This document shows positions 26,086 to 34,607 of a DNA stretch of 64,000 bases, piece after piece (within the stretch, counting starts at the first letter, position 1; every line of letters begins with the position of its first letter). Source of the DNA: Paraburkholderia youngii (GTDB lineage Bacteria; Pseudomonadota; Gammaproteobacteria; Burkholderiales; Burkholderiaceae); NCBI RefSeq assembly GCF_013366925.1, contig NZ_JAALDK010000002.1, positions 1 to 64,000 of the forward strand, in the 5' to 3' direction. The notes under the pieces are model-generated. The model did not search any database and was not told the origin of the DNA. It worked only from the letters and a program-made list of their open reading frames with translations. The translations under genes and the position numbers were made by a program.

Positions 26086-27107
26086 ATGCTTCCGTCGCAA
26101 TCCTTTGGCGCGCCTGACGGCGTGGCCGCAGTGGTACCCGACGTGAGCACGTTGGTGTCGTATCTGGAGCACGATCCGCAACCGGCGATCGTGCTCGATC
26201 CGCACTATCAGATTCTGGCCGCGAACCGCGCGTATCAACGCCAGTTCGGCGTCGAAGGCCAGGCGCACATCGGGCGCCGCTGCTATCAGGTTTCCCATCA
26301 CTACGACGTGCCGTGCGATCAGGCGGGCGAGCACTGCCCGATGAAACGCGCGACGGAAAATCGCAGTGCGGATCGCGTGCTGCATATCCATCACACCCCG
26401 AGAGGCCCGGAGCACGTGGACGTCGAATTGCGGCCGATCTTCGACCGGCAAGCACGCATCGTCGCCTATGTCGAACGTCTCGCCACGGTCAGGAGCGCGT
26501 CCGCGCGGCCAAGCTCCGAAGGTCTGGACGGGCGCGCGCCCGCGTTCAACGAGGCGATTTCCGCTTTGCAGCGCGTCGCGCCTTCGATGCTGCCCGTGCT
26601 GCTGCTCGGCGAATCGGGCACCGGCAAGGAGCTGTTCGCGCCTGCGGTGCACGAAGCGAGCAGCCGCGGCCAGGGGCCGTTCGTCGTGGTGGATTGCTCG
26701 GGCATCACCGAGACGCTGTTCGAAAGCGAGTTGTTCGGCTTCGAGAAAGGCGCGTTCACCGGCGCGACGAGCCGTAAGCACCGAGGCGTTGGCGCTGTTG
26801 CGCGCCTATGCGTGGCCCGGCAACATCCGCGAATTGCGCAACGTGCTCGAGCGCCAATCTGCTCGCCGACGGCGGCGTGATCCGCCCGGAACACTTGCCC
26901 GAGGCGGTCCGCGAAAAGGCTTCCGGCGCGGCGAAGGAATCGCTGGTCGTGGGTCTGGGCTTGCCGCGCAAGCTCACCGATGCGGAACTCGCGAGCGCAG
27001 CGGCGCAATTCCGCGGGAAGCGCAGTGAGCTTGCCGCGCAGCTCGGTTTGAGCGAGCGCACGCTTTATCGCCGGCTTAAAGCGATCGCGGGTGGTGAGGG
27101 TGCCTAA
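26086..27107 (+). pseudogene. FisR-like sigma-54-dependent regulator with large internal deletion
   Basis: The N-terminal sensory domain (residues 1-145) contains three cysteines, [12 protein letters not shown] and then CDQAGEHC, with spacings of 11 and 7, the same as the sulfane-sulfur-sensing cysteines of FisR as I recall them. The AAA+ domain begins normally: Walker [12 protein letters not shown] and the sigma-54-contact loop [10 protein letters not shown]. Then about 130-150 residues holding Walker B and the sensor regions are missing, and the frame shifts. A second frame continues with [21 protein letters not shown], and after a further 2-nt loss a third frame gives [17 protein letters not shown] and the Fis-type helix-turn-helix LGLSERTLYRRLKAI. 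It is divergent from the truncated quinone oxidoreductase gene, the expected target. Surely non-functional as written. Confidence 0.85.
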
Positions 27108-28074
27108 CGTTTTAGGCGTCGTAGCGAAACGTATGCGTATTCGCCTTCACGCAGGTGGTTCTCACCGACTGCCCGCACGCGCGCGCATCCGATTCAGCGT
27201 CGCAATAGTTCTGAAACCCGGACCCATTGGCTGCGAGGCGTGCCGGCCAGCCGGGAAAGCAACGGAGCCTCGGGTACCAGGCACACGACCGGAAAGCAGC
27301 GTGCCCCGGTCGAAGTGAGCCAGAGCATGCGGTCGATGCCATCGGCCACACACACATACGGCTGGGTCGTCGTTTGAACAAAGGACGATGCATTGGTCGA
27401 TCGAGCAATCGATTGCGGACGCACCCGGCATCGAACTTCAGCCAGCGGTATAGGGGCGATCCTGCCCAGCATGAAAGCTTCGTCGGCGAACGCAAGCTTT
27501 CTTCTCAGCGGGGTCGATGGTGCACGAGACGAGCAGACGAGTTCGTTTTCAGTTGTGGTCCAGTTCCGCCATAGCCCCAGCAAAGCATCGCGCCGGACTT
27601 CAACGATTGCGCGCTCTTCGTTCTTGTCTTGATCGGAGTCCACGCTCATGATGATATGACCGCGATCGGTAGCAACCTTGAACAGAGCCGCTTTGCTAGC
27701 AACTGCGGATTCAGATGGTCCAATGTAAGTTTGCACGGTAATCCCGATCTGCAGAAAACTATTCGAGCGGCGCGCGGCCGGCTCAGCGTCCAGCCAAACT
27801 GCTCCACGGTTTCAAGAATGCTCCATTCAGTGCAAGGCCCGCTCTGGCATTCGCGGGTCGGAGGCTGCGGGGGCATCGTCATTTGAATACATGCGTCGGC
27901 CCGGCGCTAGAAGAATTGCGACGTTTCGCTGGAACAGTACGCTCGCCATTACGTGCGGTACTGACCAGCGTCTACACCGCTAGTCACCCGCCAGATAGAG
28001 CGTGCCTGTATCTAGAGATGATGAGATCCGTGACGCAGGGCCGCATCGCCTTGCGAACCCGAAATCTTGCGTTT
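27108..28074. other. About 970 bp with little coding signal
   Basis: Open frames here are short, overlap each other on both strands and match nothing I recognise; base composition is lower in G+C than the surroundings. Only one weak candidate gene (27194-27736, minus) is listed. The region lies between the damaged FisR gene and the pqi operon and could be decayed or foreign DNA. Confidence 0.5.
27194..27736 (-). CDS. Hypothetical protein, doubtful
   Basis: 180 aa as an open frame; an internal Met (27647) gives MSVDSDQDKNEERAIVEVRR with a more protein-like beginning. No family was recognised. It has several cysteines but no regular zinc-binding spacing, no signal peptide and no membrane segment. 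Codon use is less GC-biased than in neighbours. It may be a real accessory gene or chance in a low-coding region. Confidence 0.3.
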   Translation of the reverse strand: MQTYIGPSESAVASKAALFKVATDRGHIIMSVDSDQDKNEERAIVEVRRDALLGLWRNWTTTENELVCSSRAPSTPLRRKLAFADEAFMLGRIAPIPLAEVRCRVRPQSIARSTNASSFVQTTTQPYVCVADGIDRMLWLTSTGARCFPVVCLVPEAPLLSRLAGTPRSQWVRVSELLRR

Positions 28075-28662
28075 TCACGGATGCATCATCGAATACGTGG
28101 CTGAGGCGATGTCCCAGGCAACGCATTCGAGCGCCCTGTCGTGCGCGCTCACGAAGGCGTCGTACCTCCTACCTCGAGCATTTCCAGATACGACAGAGCG
28201 TCCGCTTACTCTATCGCCCAGCTTCGGCGCACGCACAGACCAGAGCACGGCCAGCTTCACCGTCCCGTCCGCCGACAAATCGAAGGTCTGCACGTCAACC
28301 GAAACTCGGTACGCCGTATCGTCGGCATGTTGCGGGTACGTGGATACGATCGCACCCGGGATGATCTGCTCAAGATCCGCGGCCAATACGCGCGGAATCT
28401 GGTTCTTGAGAGGCTCCGCCCAGCGAGCGAACTCATCGATCGACACCCGGTTCGGCTCCAGCCGCACGACCATCTGCGGTCGATCGACGAGTTCGGGAAG
28501 CGTAACCGGATCGAACGCGATCGCAACGCGTTCGACGGCCGGTGAGGTGCGGGTAATCCGGACAGGGCTCAATGTGTAAAACTTCGACGCGGGCGGGGCA
28601 GTGCACGCCACCAGACAGCCGGTTACGATGATCGACAAGGATAGCGATATCAGTCTGTTCAT
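28075..28662 (-). CDS. pqiC: PqiC-like outer-membrane lipoprotein
   Basis: 195 aa. Signal peptide with lipobox (IIVTGCLVACTAPP; likely lipidated Cys near residue 20), followed by SKFYTLSPV, the start typical of the PqiC / ABC-type transport auxiliary lipoprotein family. PqiC anchors the PqiB tunnel at the outer membrane in intermembrane lipid transport. Its start overlaps the pqiB stop by 4 nt (ATGA), so the two are translationally coupled. The protein ends at a normal family length. Confidence 0.9.
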   Translation of the reverse strand: MNRLISLSLSIIVTGCLVACTAPPASKFYTLSPVRITRTSPAVERVAIAFDPVTLPELVDRPQMVVRLEPNRVSIDEFARWAEPLKNQIPRVLAADLEQIIPGAIVSTYPQHADDTAYRVSVDVQTFDLSADGTVKLAVLWSVRAPKLGDRVSGRSVVSGNARGRRYDAFVSAHDRALECVAWDIASATYSMMHP

Positions 28663-30287
28663 GGCGGATCCTCCCGCTTGCCACGGATCAGCGATTCCGG
28701 ATGACGTTCGAGGAATTCCGCGAGCGAGCGGATCGACGCCGCAGCGCGCGATAATTCACGCATTGTTTCGGCCGTCTGCTGCTGTAACGGCGAGTCGCTT
28801 TGCAGCGCACTGTTCGCGGAGGTCAGCGCCTCACGAGCCGCGCTCAGCGTTTCTTTTGCCCCAGGCGCAATATCGGTATTGATGATTTTCAGCAATGTGT
28901 CCGCATCGCTGAGCGTCTTGTGCAGATCTGCGCTGATTCCGTCAAACGGAATCCTGTTTAGCTTCGCGACGAGCGTCGTGATCGACTCCTGTAAGCCCTG
29001 CAGGTTGCCTGGCACGGTTGGCAATTGCGGTACCTTTTCATTCCAGTCGACGGCCGCTTTGGGCGCAGCCGGGAAGAAATCGATCGACACATAAAGTTGT
29101 CCGGTGAGCAGACTCGCTGTTCTCAGTTGCGCGCGCAATCCCTTCGACACGAGGTAGCCCGCAAACGCTTTTCGCTCCGGCGGCGTACTGCCGGCATCTC
29201 TTTGCCAGTCTTCTCGCGAGACCAGTCGTTCGGGAAAGATGCTGACCTCGACCGGAATGCTGAATTCCTTCCTGACCGGATCGAAGTGCACGCGGATCGC
29301 CGACACCTCGCCGATGACGATTCCCCGGAAATCGACCGGCGCACCCACGGTCAAGCCGCGCACGGACTCGTTGAAAGTCAGCACGTATTTGTCGACGATG
29401 GCGTCATGTCGCTTCATGGCCTCGCCGCGGCTGCCAAAAAGCTCGTAGGCATGTTGGGCCTGCGCTTCAACCTTGTCGGACGAATCGGGCGGGGTTTCGA
29501 AGGCGAGGCCGCCAATCAGGATCGATACCAGCGACTCAGTGTTGACTTTGACGCCGGTCGTGTCCAGCGTTACATCGACGCCGCTCGCCTGCCAGAAACG
29601 TGTGTCATGGGTCACGTACCGGTCGTAAGGGGCATTGATGAAAACGTGGATGGTCATGCCGGCCCCGTCGGCGTCGAGCGCGTAGGAGACGATCCGGCCG
29701 ACCTGGAGCCGCCGGAAGAAAACCGGCGAGCCGACGTCCAGCGAACCGATGGTGCCGCTCTTCAGTACGAACTCGCGTCCGGGTGTCCCGGATGCGAGGA
29801 CCGGGGGCGACTCGAGACCGGCGAAAGCGCGACGCGCTGTCTGCGAAGTACCGATGTCCATACCGATGTGAGCGCCGGATATCAAGGTGGTGATCCCCGA
29901 TACCGTGCCGCCCGATATGCGCGGTCGAACCACCCAGAAGCGGGTGTCGTCAACGAGCATGCTGGCGGAATTGGGAGACATCTCCGCGTGAGCTATCACG
30001 GTTTTGTGATCGTCGGAGAGTTCGAGGCTTTTGATCACGCCGATATCGACGTTCTTGAACTTGATCTTTGTCTTGCCGGCCTCGATTCCGTCACCGGTGG
30101 CGAAACCGATCGTGATGGTCGGGCCTCTTTGCATGATGGACTGCACCGCCAGCCCGCCGGCGATCAGGAGTGCGACAAGCGGCACGAGCCAGACGAACTG
30201 CAGGCGCCAACGCGGCGGTTGCGCAACGACTGCGACCGGTAGGTTGAATGCGTTCCGCTCGCCGCTCCCTCCAGACGGGTTATTCAC
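28659..30287 (-). CDS. pqiB: PqiB-like MCE-domain protein
   Basis: 542 aa from the GTG at 30287, which overlaps the pqiA stop by 8 nt. One transmembrane helix (about residues 26-46, VWLVPLVALLIAGGLAVQSI) anchors three MlaD/MCE domains starting at TITIGFATGDGIEAGKTKIK, GTPGREFVLKSGTIGSLDVG and VLTFNESVRGLTVGAPVDFR. The last 130 residues are a helical coiled-coil-type region. PqiB forms a hexameric stacked tube across the periplasm for phospholipid movement. Operon order pqiA-pqiB-pqiC is the standard one. All domains appear complete. Confidence 0.94.
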   Translation of the reverse strand: MNNPSGGSGERNAFNLPVAVVAQPPRWRLQFVWLVPLVALLIAGGLAVQSIMQRGPTITIGFATGDGIEAGKTKIKFKNVDIGVIKSLELSDDHKTVIAHAEMSPNSASMLVDDTRFWVVRPRISGGTVSGITTLISGAHIGMDIGTSQTARRAFAGLESPPVLASGTPGREFVLKSGTIGSLDVGSPVFFRRLQVGRIVSYALDADGAGMTIHVFINAPYDRYVTHDTRFWQASGVDVTLDTTGVKVNTESLVSILIGGLAFETPPDSSDKVEAQAQHAYELFGSRGEAMKRHDAIVDKYVLTFNESVRGLTVGAPVDFRGIVIGEVSAIRVHFDPVRKEFSIPVEVSIFPERLVSREDWQRDAGSTPPERKAFAGYLVSKGLRAQLRTASLLTGQLYVSIDFFPAAPKAAVDWNEKVPQLPTVPGNLQGLQESITTLVAKLNRIPFDGISADLHKTLSDADTLLKIINTDIAPGAKETLSAAREALTSANSALQSDSPLQQQTAETMRELSRAAASIRSLAEFLERHPESLIRGKREDPP

Positions 30288-31536
30288 TTTCGGGCTCCAC
30301 GGCGTCCCAGATGAGTCGCGGGTCGAACGACAATGCGGCAAACATCGTCAGCACGACCACCGCCCCGAACGCGATCGCACCGGGTCCCGCATCGATCGTC
30401 GCAATTTCGCCGAATTGCACGAAAGCCGCCAGAATCGAGATGACGTAGATGTCGAGCATTGACCAGCGGCCCACGAACTCGATCAGCCGATAGATCCGGG
30501 TTCGCCTGCCAGGAATGAGCGGAGATCTTGCCTGGGTGGTCCAGGCGAGAAAAACCAACGACAGGATTTTGAGCACGGGCACCAGGATACTTGCGATGAA
30601 TACGATCACGGCGAGCAGCCGCGATCCGGAGCTCCACAGAAAGACAACGCCGCTGAGGATCGTGTCCGATTGAGCGCCGAACAAAGTACTTGTCATCATG
30701 ACCGGGAGCAGAACGGCCGGTATGTAGAGAACCATGGCGGTCAATAGAAATGCCCACGTGCGAGCGAGACTGTCGGGCTTGCGCAGATGCAGTACCGAGC
30801 CGCAACGCGGGCAGGTTCCGGGGTGGTCAGGCGCGAGCGGCTTTGAGAGCAGGCCGCAAAGTTGACAGGAGGCCAGACCGACCCGTGCCGCCGTGGTCCC
30901 GGTGGAAGTGCTCCACCCAGCGGGTGAAATGCCGACGTGCGCCGGGGAAGACTCGATACGCGCCCAGATCTCAGGGCTGGAGAAAGCAGCGGTTGCGGCG
31001 GCCAGCAACACCATCAGCGCGACGAATGCAGCGATTCCGACTCCCGGGACGACGTCTGCGATGTGCTGGAGTTTGACGAGCGCAACGAGCATGGCAAGCA
31101 CGAGCACCTCGATCATTGCCCAAGGGGCGACGTGTCGCAGCACCCGCAGCGCTTGTTCCGGCCGTTGCGGAATTCGGCCGAGATGCAACGGGAGAAGCAG
31201 ATAGATCATTGCGGCAATGTTGAGTGCTGGCATCAACAGCGTCGTCACGATAACCAGGCCTGCGATGGGCCACATGCCCTCTGCGTAGAGCGACGAAGCG
31301 GCTCCGAGAAGTGTGGTTTCAACGAGCGTCTCGTGAAGCCGGAACCCGAATATCGGAAAGCAGTTGGCGATCGCAAACAGGACGGCGGCAGCGAGCGTGA
31401 ACGCCAGCGCGCGACCGGATGTGGCAGGCGAGCTTTTGTAGAGAACCGCGCCACAACGTGCACAACGCGCCGCACCGCCATCCGGGAGTCGCGTGACCGC
31501 TTGAAGAAAGTCGCATTCGCGACAGGCACTCAACAT
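30280..31536 (-). CDS. pqiA: PqiA-like integral inner-membrane protein
   Basis: 418 aa. Two paralogous halves each begin with a rubredoxin-like zinc site: CRECDF with CARCG at residues 5-30, and CQLCG with CPRCG near residues 220-245. Each is followed by four membrane helices (for example FTLAAAVLFAIANCFPIFGF and FLLTAMVLYIPAVLLPVM). This is the normal PqiA architecture, the inner-membrane partner of PqiB. In E. coli the operon responds to SoxRS and stationary phase; here the operator upstream of the first gene suggests TetR control. Confidence 0.94.
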   Translation of the reverse strand: MLSACRECDFLQAVTRLPDGGAARCARCGAVLYKSSPATSGRALAFTLAAAVLFAIANCFPIFGFRLHETLVETTLLGAASSLYAEGMWPIAGLVIVTTLLMPALNIAAMIYLLLPLHLGRIPQRPEQALRVLRHVAPWAMIEVLVLAMLVALVKLQHIADVVPGVGIAAFVALMVLLAAATAAFSSPEIWARIESSPAHVGISPAGWSTSTGTTAARVGLASCQLCGLLSKPLAPDHPGTCPRCGSVLHLRKPDSLARTWAFLLTAMVLYIPAVLLPVMMTSTLFGAQSDTILSGVVFLWSSGSRLLAVIVFIASILVPVLKILSLVFLAWTTQARSPLIPGRRTRIYRLIEFVGRWSMLDIYVISILAAFVQFGEIATIDAGPGAIAFGAVVVLTMFAALSFDPRLIWDAVEPESE

Positions 31537-31682
31537 GGTTTTATCCGTTCTCCGTGTCCGGTTGCCAGCGTATGAGCCTGCAGGCCGTGCCTAAAAGACA
31601 AGGCGTCTGGGTCGTGGGTAAGCAGACCGGGTATTACGGGGAAGCGGCAGTCGCTCGTGGGCAAGGTCGGCACACCGCGGAC

Positions 31683-31904
31683 TCACCGTAGCGGGGAATG
31701 AATGTTTGCATGGAACCCGAGAACCCACGTGATATAGACGAGTGCAGCGAAAACGCCTGCCAACGTACCGAGCACGTCCCTCGCGAGCGCACCGCGCGTG
31801 AAATGGACTGGAATGCCAACCAGCAGGTACGCCACAGAGAAGACGATGGCGACCATCAAAGGCGGGCACGCGAATGCAGCATCGACATCGGTAAGTGCAG
31901 ACAT
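31683..31904 (-). CDS. Small hypothetical membrane protein
   Basis: 73 aa from ATG 31904 (MSALTDVDAAFACPPLMVAI), 22 nt after the upstream lipoprotein gene. Two hydrophobic helices are visible, VAIVFSVAYLLVGIPVHF and VLGTLAGVFAALVYITWVLG. No family was recognised. The position inside the lipoprotein-pqiABC transcript suggests an accessory envelope protein. About 150 bp separate it from pqiA. Confidence 0.6.
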   Translation of the reverse strand: MSALTDVDAAFACPPLMVAIVFSVAYLLVGIPVHFTRGALARDVLGTLAGVFAALVYITWVLGFHANIHSPLR

Positions 31905-31926
31905 GATGGGATCGGGAGTCGTAAAT

Positions 31927-32589
31927 TCAGTGGAGTTGATCCACGAGCGCATCGGCGCCCTTGTCAAGGCCCGTCCTGGCGGCGCTGAGAGAACCGAAAG
32001 CGGCCGGGAGATTCATTGCGTTCGGGTACTGCTTCGAGACGTAGGCTTTCAGCAGTTTCCCGCTGCTGCCGTCATAGATTTCCACAGCATAGGAAACCGA
32101 CCCGCCGAATGCGCCCTGTCCCCCACGGACCGCCTGAACACCGTTATAGAGATTGCCGGCAATGTCGAAATGCATGACCTGACCGACGATCGGTGTCGTT
32201 TTTTCCGCACCGGTCAGCGTGAGCTTGATTCGCAGCGCGTTCGGGCCGGCCTGCTTCGCAGTGTCGAACCGTTTGGCCAGTTTCTTCGCGAAAGTCTCCG
32301 CCATGTAATTGGCCAACTCGGTCCGGTCCTCGTTCTTCACGTCGCCGAACTGGTTGTCGGTGCCCTGGTACACGGCGACGGGTTCCAGCATGACTTGGAT
32401 GTACCGCGACCAGTTGACAGGCGCCGCGTATTTGTAGGGCACCTTGCCCGAATCGCCATCGCGGTTTTGCTTCAATTGCGACGACGATGAAATAGCCGTG
32501 TAGGCGACAGGCTGCACACCAGCGCACGCCGCGAGAGATAACGCGGCCGTGACCGAAATAAGAAGCGGGACGAGCTTGTGCGTGAACAT
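31927..32589 (-). CDS. DUF3313-like lipoprotein
   Basis: 220 aa from ATG 32589 with AAGGA upstream. The signal peptide ends in a lipobox (LSLAACAGVQPV), giving a Cys near residue 22, followed by a soluble domain with SRYIQVMLEPVAVYQG and FAKKLAKRFDTAKQAGPNAL, which fits the DUF3313 family. Function is unknown. It is the first gene of the transcript that continues to pqiABC and lies under the TetR-type operator, suggesting a link to envelope lipid homeostasis. Confidence 0.82.
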   Translation of the reverse strand: MFTHKLVPLLISVTAALSLAACAGVQPVAYTAISSSSQLKQNRDGDSGKVPYKYAAPVNWSRYIQVMLEPVAVYQGTDNQFGDVKNEDRTELANYMAETFAKKLAKRFDTAKQAGPNALRIKLTLTGAEKTTPIVGQVMHFDIAGNLYNGVQAVRGGQGAFGGSVSYAVEIYDGSSGKLLKAYVSKQYPNAMNLPAAFGSLSAARTGLDKGADALVDQLH

Positions 32590-32659
32590 GTTGTGTTCCT
32601 TGAAGAGGTGGCCTGGCTGAGCGGCGGGGCCTTGAATGAGCGAGAACCGATGGGACCGA

Positions 32660-32688
32660 ACAGTAGCATCGTCCAAATTGAATGTAAA
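32660..32688 (-). promoter_or_regulatory. Promoter of the lipoprotein-pqiABC operon
   Basis: On the minus strand TTTACA (complement of 32683-32688) and TACTGT (complement of 32660-32665) are 17 bp apart, a reasonable sigma-70 pair about 71 bp upstream of the lipoprotein start codon. The -35 hexamer overlaps one arm of the inverted repeat listed next. Confidence 0.5.
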
Positions 32689-32703
32689 CCGTCTACCCGG
32701 TTT
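32686..32703. promoter_or_regulatory. Inverted repeat, TetR operator candidate
   Basis: AAACCG and CGGTTT are arranged as an inverted repeat with a 6-bp spacer, located between the divergent TetR gene and the lipoprotein-pqi operon and overlapping the -35 of the latter. The position suggests that the TetR protein represses the operon and perhaps itself. Confidence 0.5.
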
Positions 32704-32883
32704 GTTTTTGTGCCGCCCGCGGCGGTACAATGCCCCGAAATACGGCGACTGTCCCCTTGCGGTAACGGGTTGGGGGTGGTGTGCCGACACGCATTCGCCA
32801 CGCCGGGTGCCCACCCAATACCATCGCGACGCGACAGCAATCGGGCCAGCAACGCCTCGGTCGCGACGTCATCAATATCGACA

Positions 32884-33480
32884 ATGGACAACCAGACCCG
32901 CTCGGAGATATCCCGCAAGAAAGCAATTGATGCCGCTCTCGTCATCCTGACCCGGGAAGGAGTGGGCGGACTGACGTTCGATTCCTTGTCGCGCGAAAGC
33001 GGCATCAGCAAGGGCGGACTGTTGCATCAATTCCGCACCAGGCAAGGCGTGCTTGGTGCGTTACTCGAGTATCAGCGGCAACAGTTCGAGCAGATTGCTC
33101 GTGACTATGTGGCAAAGGAGGGCGCGTCGAAAGCCGAACCGACCTTGGCGGCCCAGATCGCCATTTACCGGGAGTCGGTCAATCAGCCGCACTCCGTCGC
33201 ACGGGCCGTGCTTGCGGCGATTATCGAGAGCCCGAACCTGCTGGACGGAATGAAGACGTCGGACGAAGCGAAAATGAAGGCGTTGCACGACGAGGCGGCA
33301 GACGCGGATTTGTCGTTGCTGCGCTACTTTGCCGCCAGTGGCCTCGCGTTTCACTCGCTGCTGGGCATGTCGCCCCTGGATGATACGGTCCGTAATCGTC
33401 TATTCGATCGGCTTCTTGACGAAGAAAAATGGCACGGTCCTCGCGCGCAAGGAAAAGGTCGCAAACGATCTGCCGGATGA
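32884..33480 (+). CDS. TetR/AcrR-family transcriptional regulator
   Basis: 198 aa from ATG 32884; the open frame extends upstream but the family begins at this Met. The N-terminal helix-turn-helix is typical: KAIDAALVILTREGVGGLTF and then SRESGISKGGLLHQFRTRQG. The C-terminal ligand domain contains SVARAVLAAIIESPNLL. It is divergent from the lipoprotein-pqiABC operon over a 294-bp region with an inverted repeat, so local regulation is likely. The inducer cannot be guessed. Confidence 0.92.
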   Translation: MDNQTRSEISRKKAIDAALVILTREGVGGLTFDSLSRESGISKGGLLHQFRTRQGVLGALLEYQRQQFEQIARDYVAKEGASKAEPTLAAQIAIYRESVNQPHSVARAVLAAIIESPNLLDGMKTSDEAKMKALHDEAADADLSLLRYFAASGLAFHSLLGMSPLDDTVRNRLFDRLLDEEKWHGPRAQGKGRKRSAG

Positions 33481-33588
33481 ACTGGCGGTCGGACCCGCTC
33501 ATGCGATCAAAGGGGGTTTCCCCTGGCGCTTGTGAGGCAAGGCTTGCCGGCAGATCCGTAGAACTCTTCGAACCTCGCCGCTCGCCTC

Positions 33589-33819
33589 TCAATGCACGAT
33601 GCCGAAGAACAGGATCGCACCTTCGGCTGGCGTCAGGCCCGCCTTGAAGTAGCCTTCGAGCCGGTCGGCTGTCGCCTCGTCGAGTGTGAACGGCGGGTGG
33701 ATGTAGCCCACGGCGAATACATAGTCGTACCAGTCGCTGAGCCACCGGCGCAGTTGGATCACGTCCTGCGGGCCGATGAGTTTTTCGACCTGAGAACGCA
33801 GCGATATGTTGCCCACCAT
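33589..33819 (-). CDS. Small hypothetical protein
   Basis: 76 aa, MVGNISLRSQVEKLIGPQDV and ending EGAILFFGIVH. A G-rich ribosome site (GGGGGGAAATC before ATG 33819) supports translation. No known domain; aromatic-rich middle (LSDWYDYVFAVGYIHPPF), no signal peptide. It stands alone between the TetR gene and the next hypothetical gene. Confidence 0.6.
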   Translation of the reverse strand: MVGNISLRSQVEKLIGPQDVIQLRRWLSDWYDYVFAVGYIHPPFTLDEATADRLEGYFKAGLTPAEGAILFFGIVH

Positions 33820-34076
33820 GATTTCCCCCCTCGATGCACGATGCGTCGATGCTATGGCGATCGGCGAGTGCGTCCTATCGGCACCGGCGGAATGTCGTCT
33901 CAGGAAGGGCTGGTTTTAGCCGTCAGGATTTGCTCCATCAGCATCGGCATGGCCTAAGGGTTTCCTGACACGCGAATCAGGATGTGTCACCCTGGTTTTC
34001 CAGCTTGCACTGAATGCGATACGACTTCTGCTCATAGATGATGAGGTATCGAAATGCAATGTCGAATTGATGGATC

Positions 34077-34394
34077 ATGATGGGCTATCTGTCGGAGCGG
34101 GAGAACGTCGTCGAGCAGATCGACTCGATATGTCTACGACTGTTCGACACCTGGTGCGAGGCGCGCAGCGTGAAATCGCTCGCATATTTGATGCACTGCT
34201 GGCCGCTGATCGACAGCACGCCCAACGCGCTCAAACGGCTGGGTGAAACGATGCGCGAATTGCGTCGCAATCACGCGGAGCAGATCAGCGAGTATGACTT
34301 TCGCGCGCTGTGCGAAGTAGCCGACCTGATCGACGAACTGACCGAGCCTCGCGCAGTCCGGCTGCTGGCCGTGGTGGGCGAGGCGGCGCAATAG
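34077..34394 (+). CDS. Small hypothetical helical protein
   Basis: 105 aa, opens MMGYLSERENVVEQIDSICL; the second Met may be the start. The whole chain looks helical (FDTWCEARSVKSLAYLMHCW, then LDELTEPRAV-like end) with no membrane segment. No family was recognised. It lies 213 bp upstream of the response regulator-kinase gene on the same strand. Codon use looks native. Confidence 0.6.
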   Translation: MMGYLSERENVVEQIDSICLRLFDTWCEARSVKSLAYLMHCWPLIDSTPNALKRLGETMRELRRNHAEQISEYDFRALCEVADLIDELTEPRAVRLLAVVGEAAQ

Positions 34395-34607
34395 CGAGCC
34401 GCAACGCAGCAAAAAACGCAGAAGAACGGAGCAAAGCGTGCGAGCGGCGAGAGGCGAGCAGCGTGCGGCGGCAGTGAGGCCGCGGTGCAGCTGTTTCATC
34501 GGACGTTTCAAAACCGTCGAGCGCGCGATAGACCAGGCTCTGACATCGAGTGCAGAATAGGACAGCCTGCAACTCGTTGAGCGGTCTCGGAAAGGGAACA
34601 CCGCATC

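Noticed and set aside
24960..26150. The full open frame as an intact oxidoreductase fused to a novel tail
   Set aside because: The last 20 residues are TauE/SafE DNA read in the wrong frame, so this is a truncation and not a functional fusion.
27646..27882. Minus-strand 78-aa open frame
   Set aside because: No homology, no ribosome site and overlap with another equally weak candidate.
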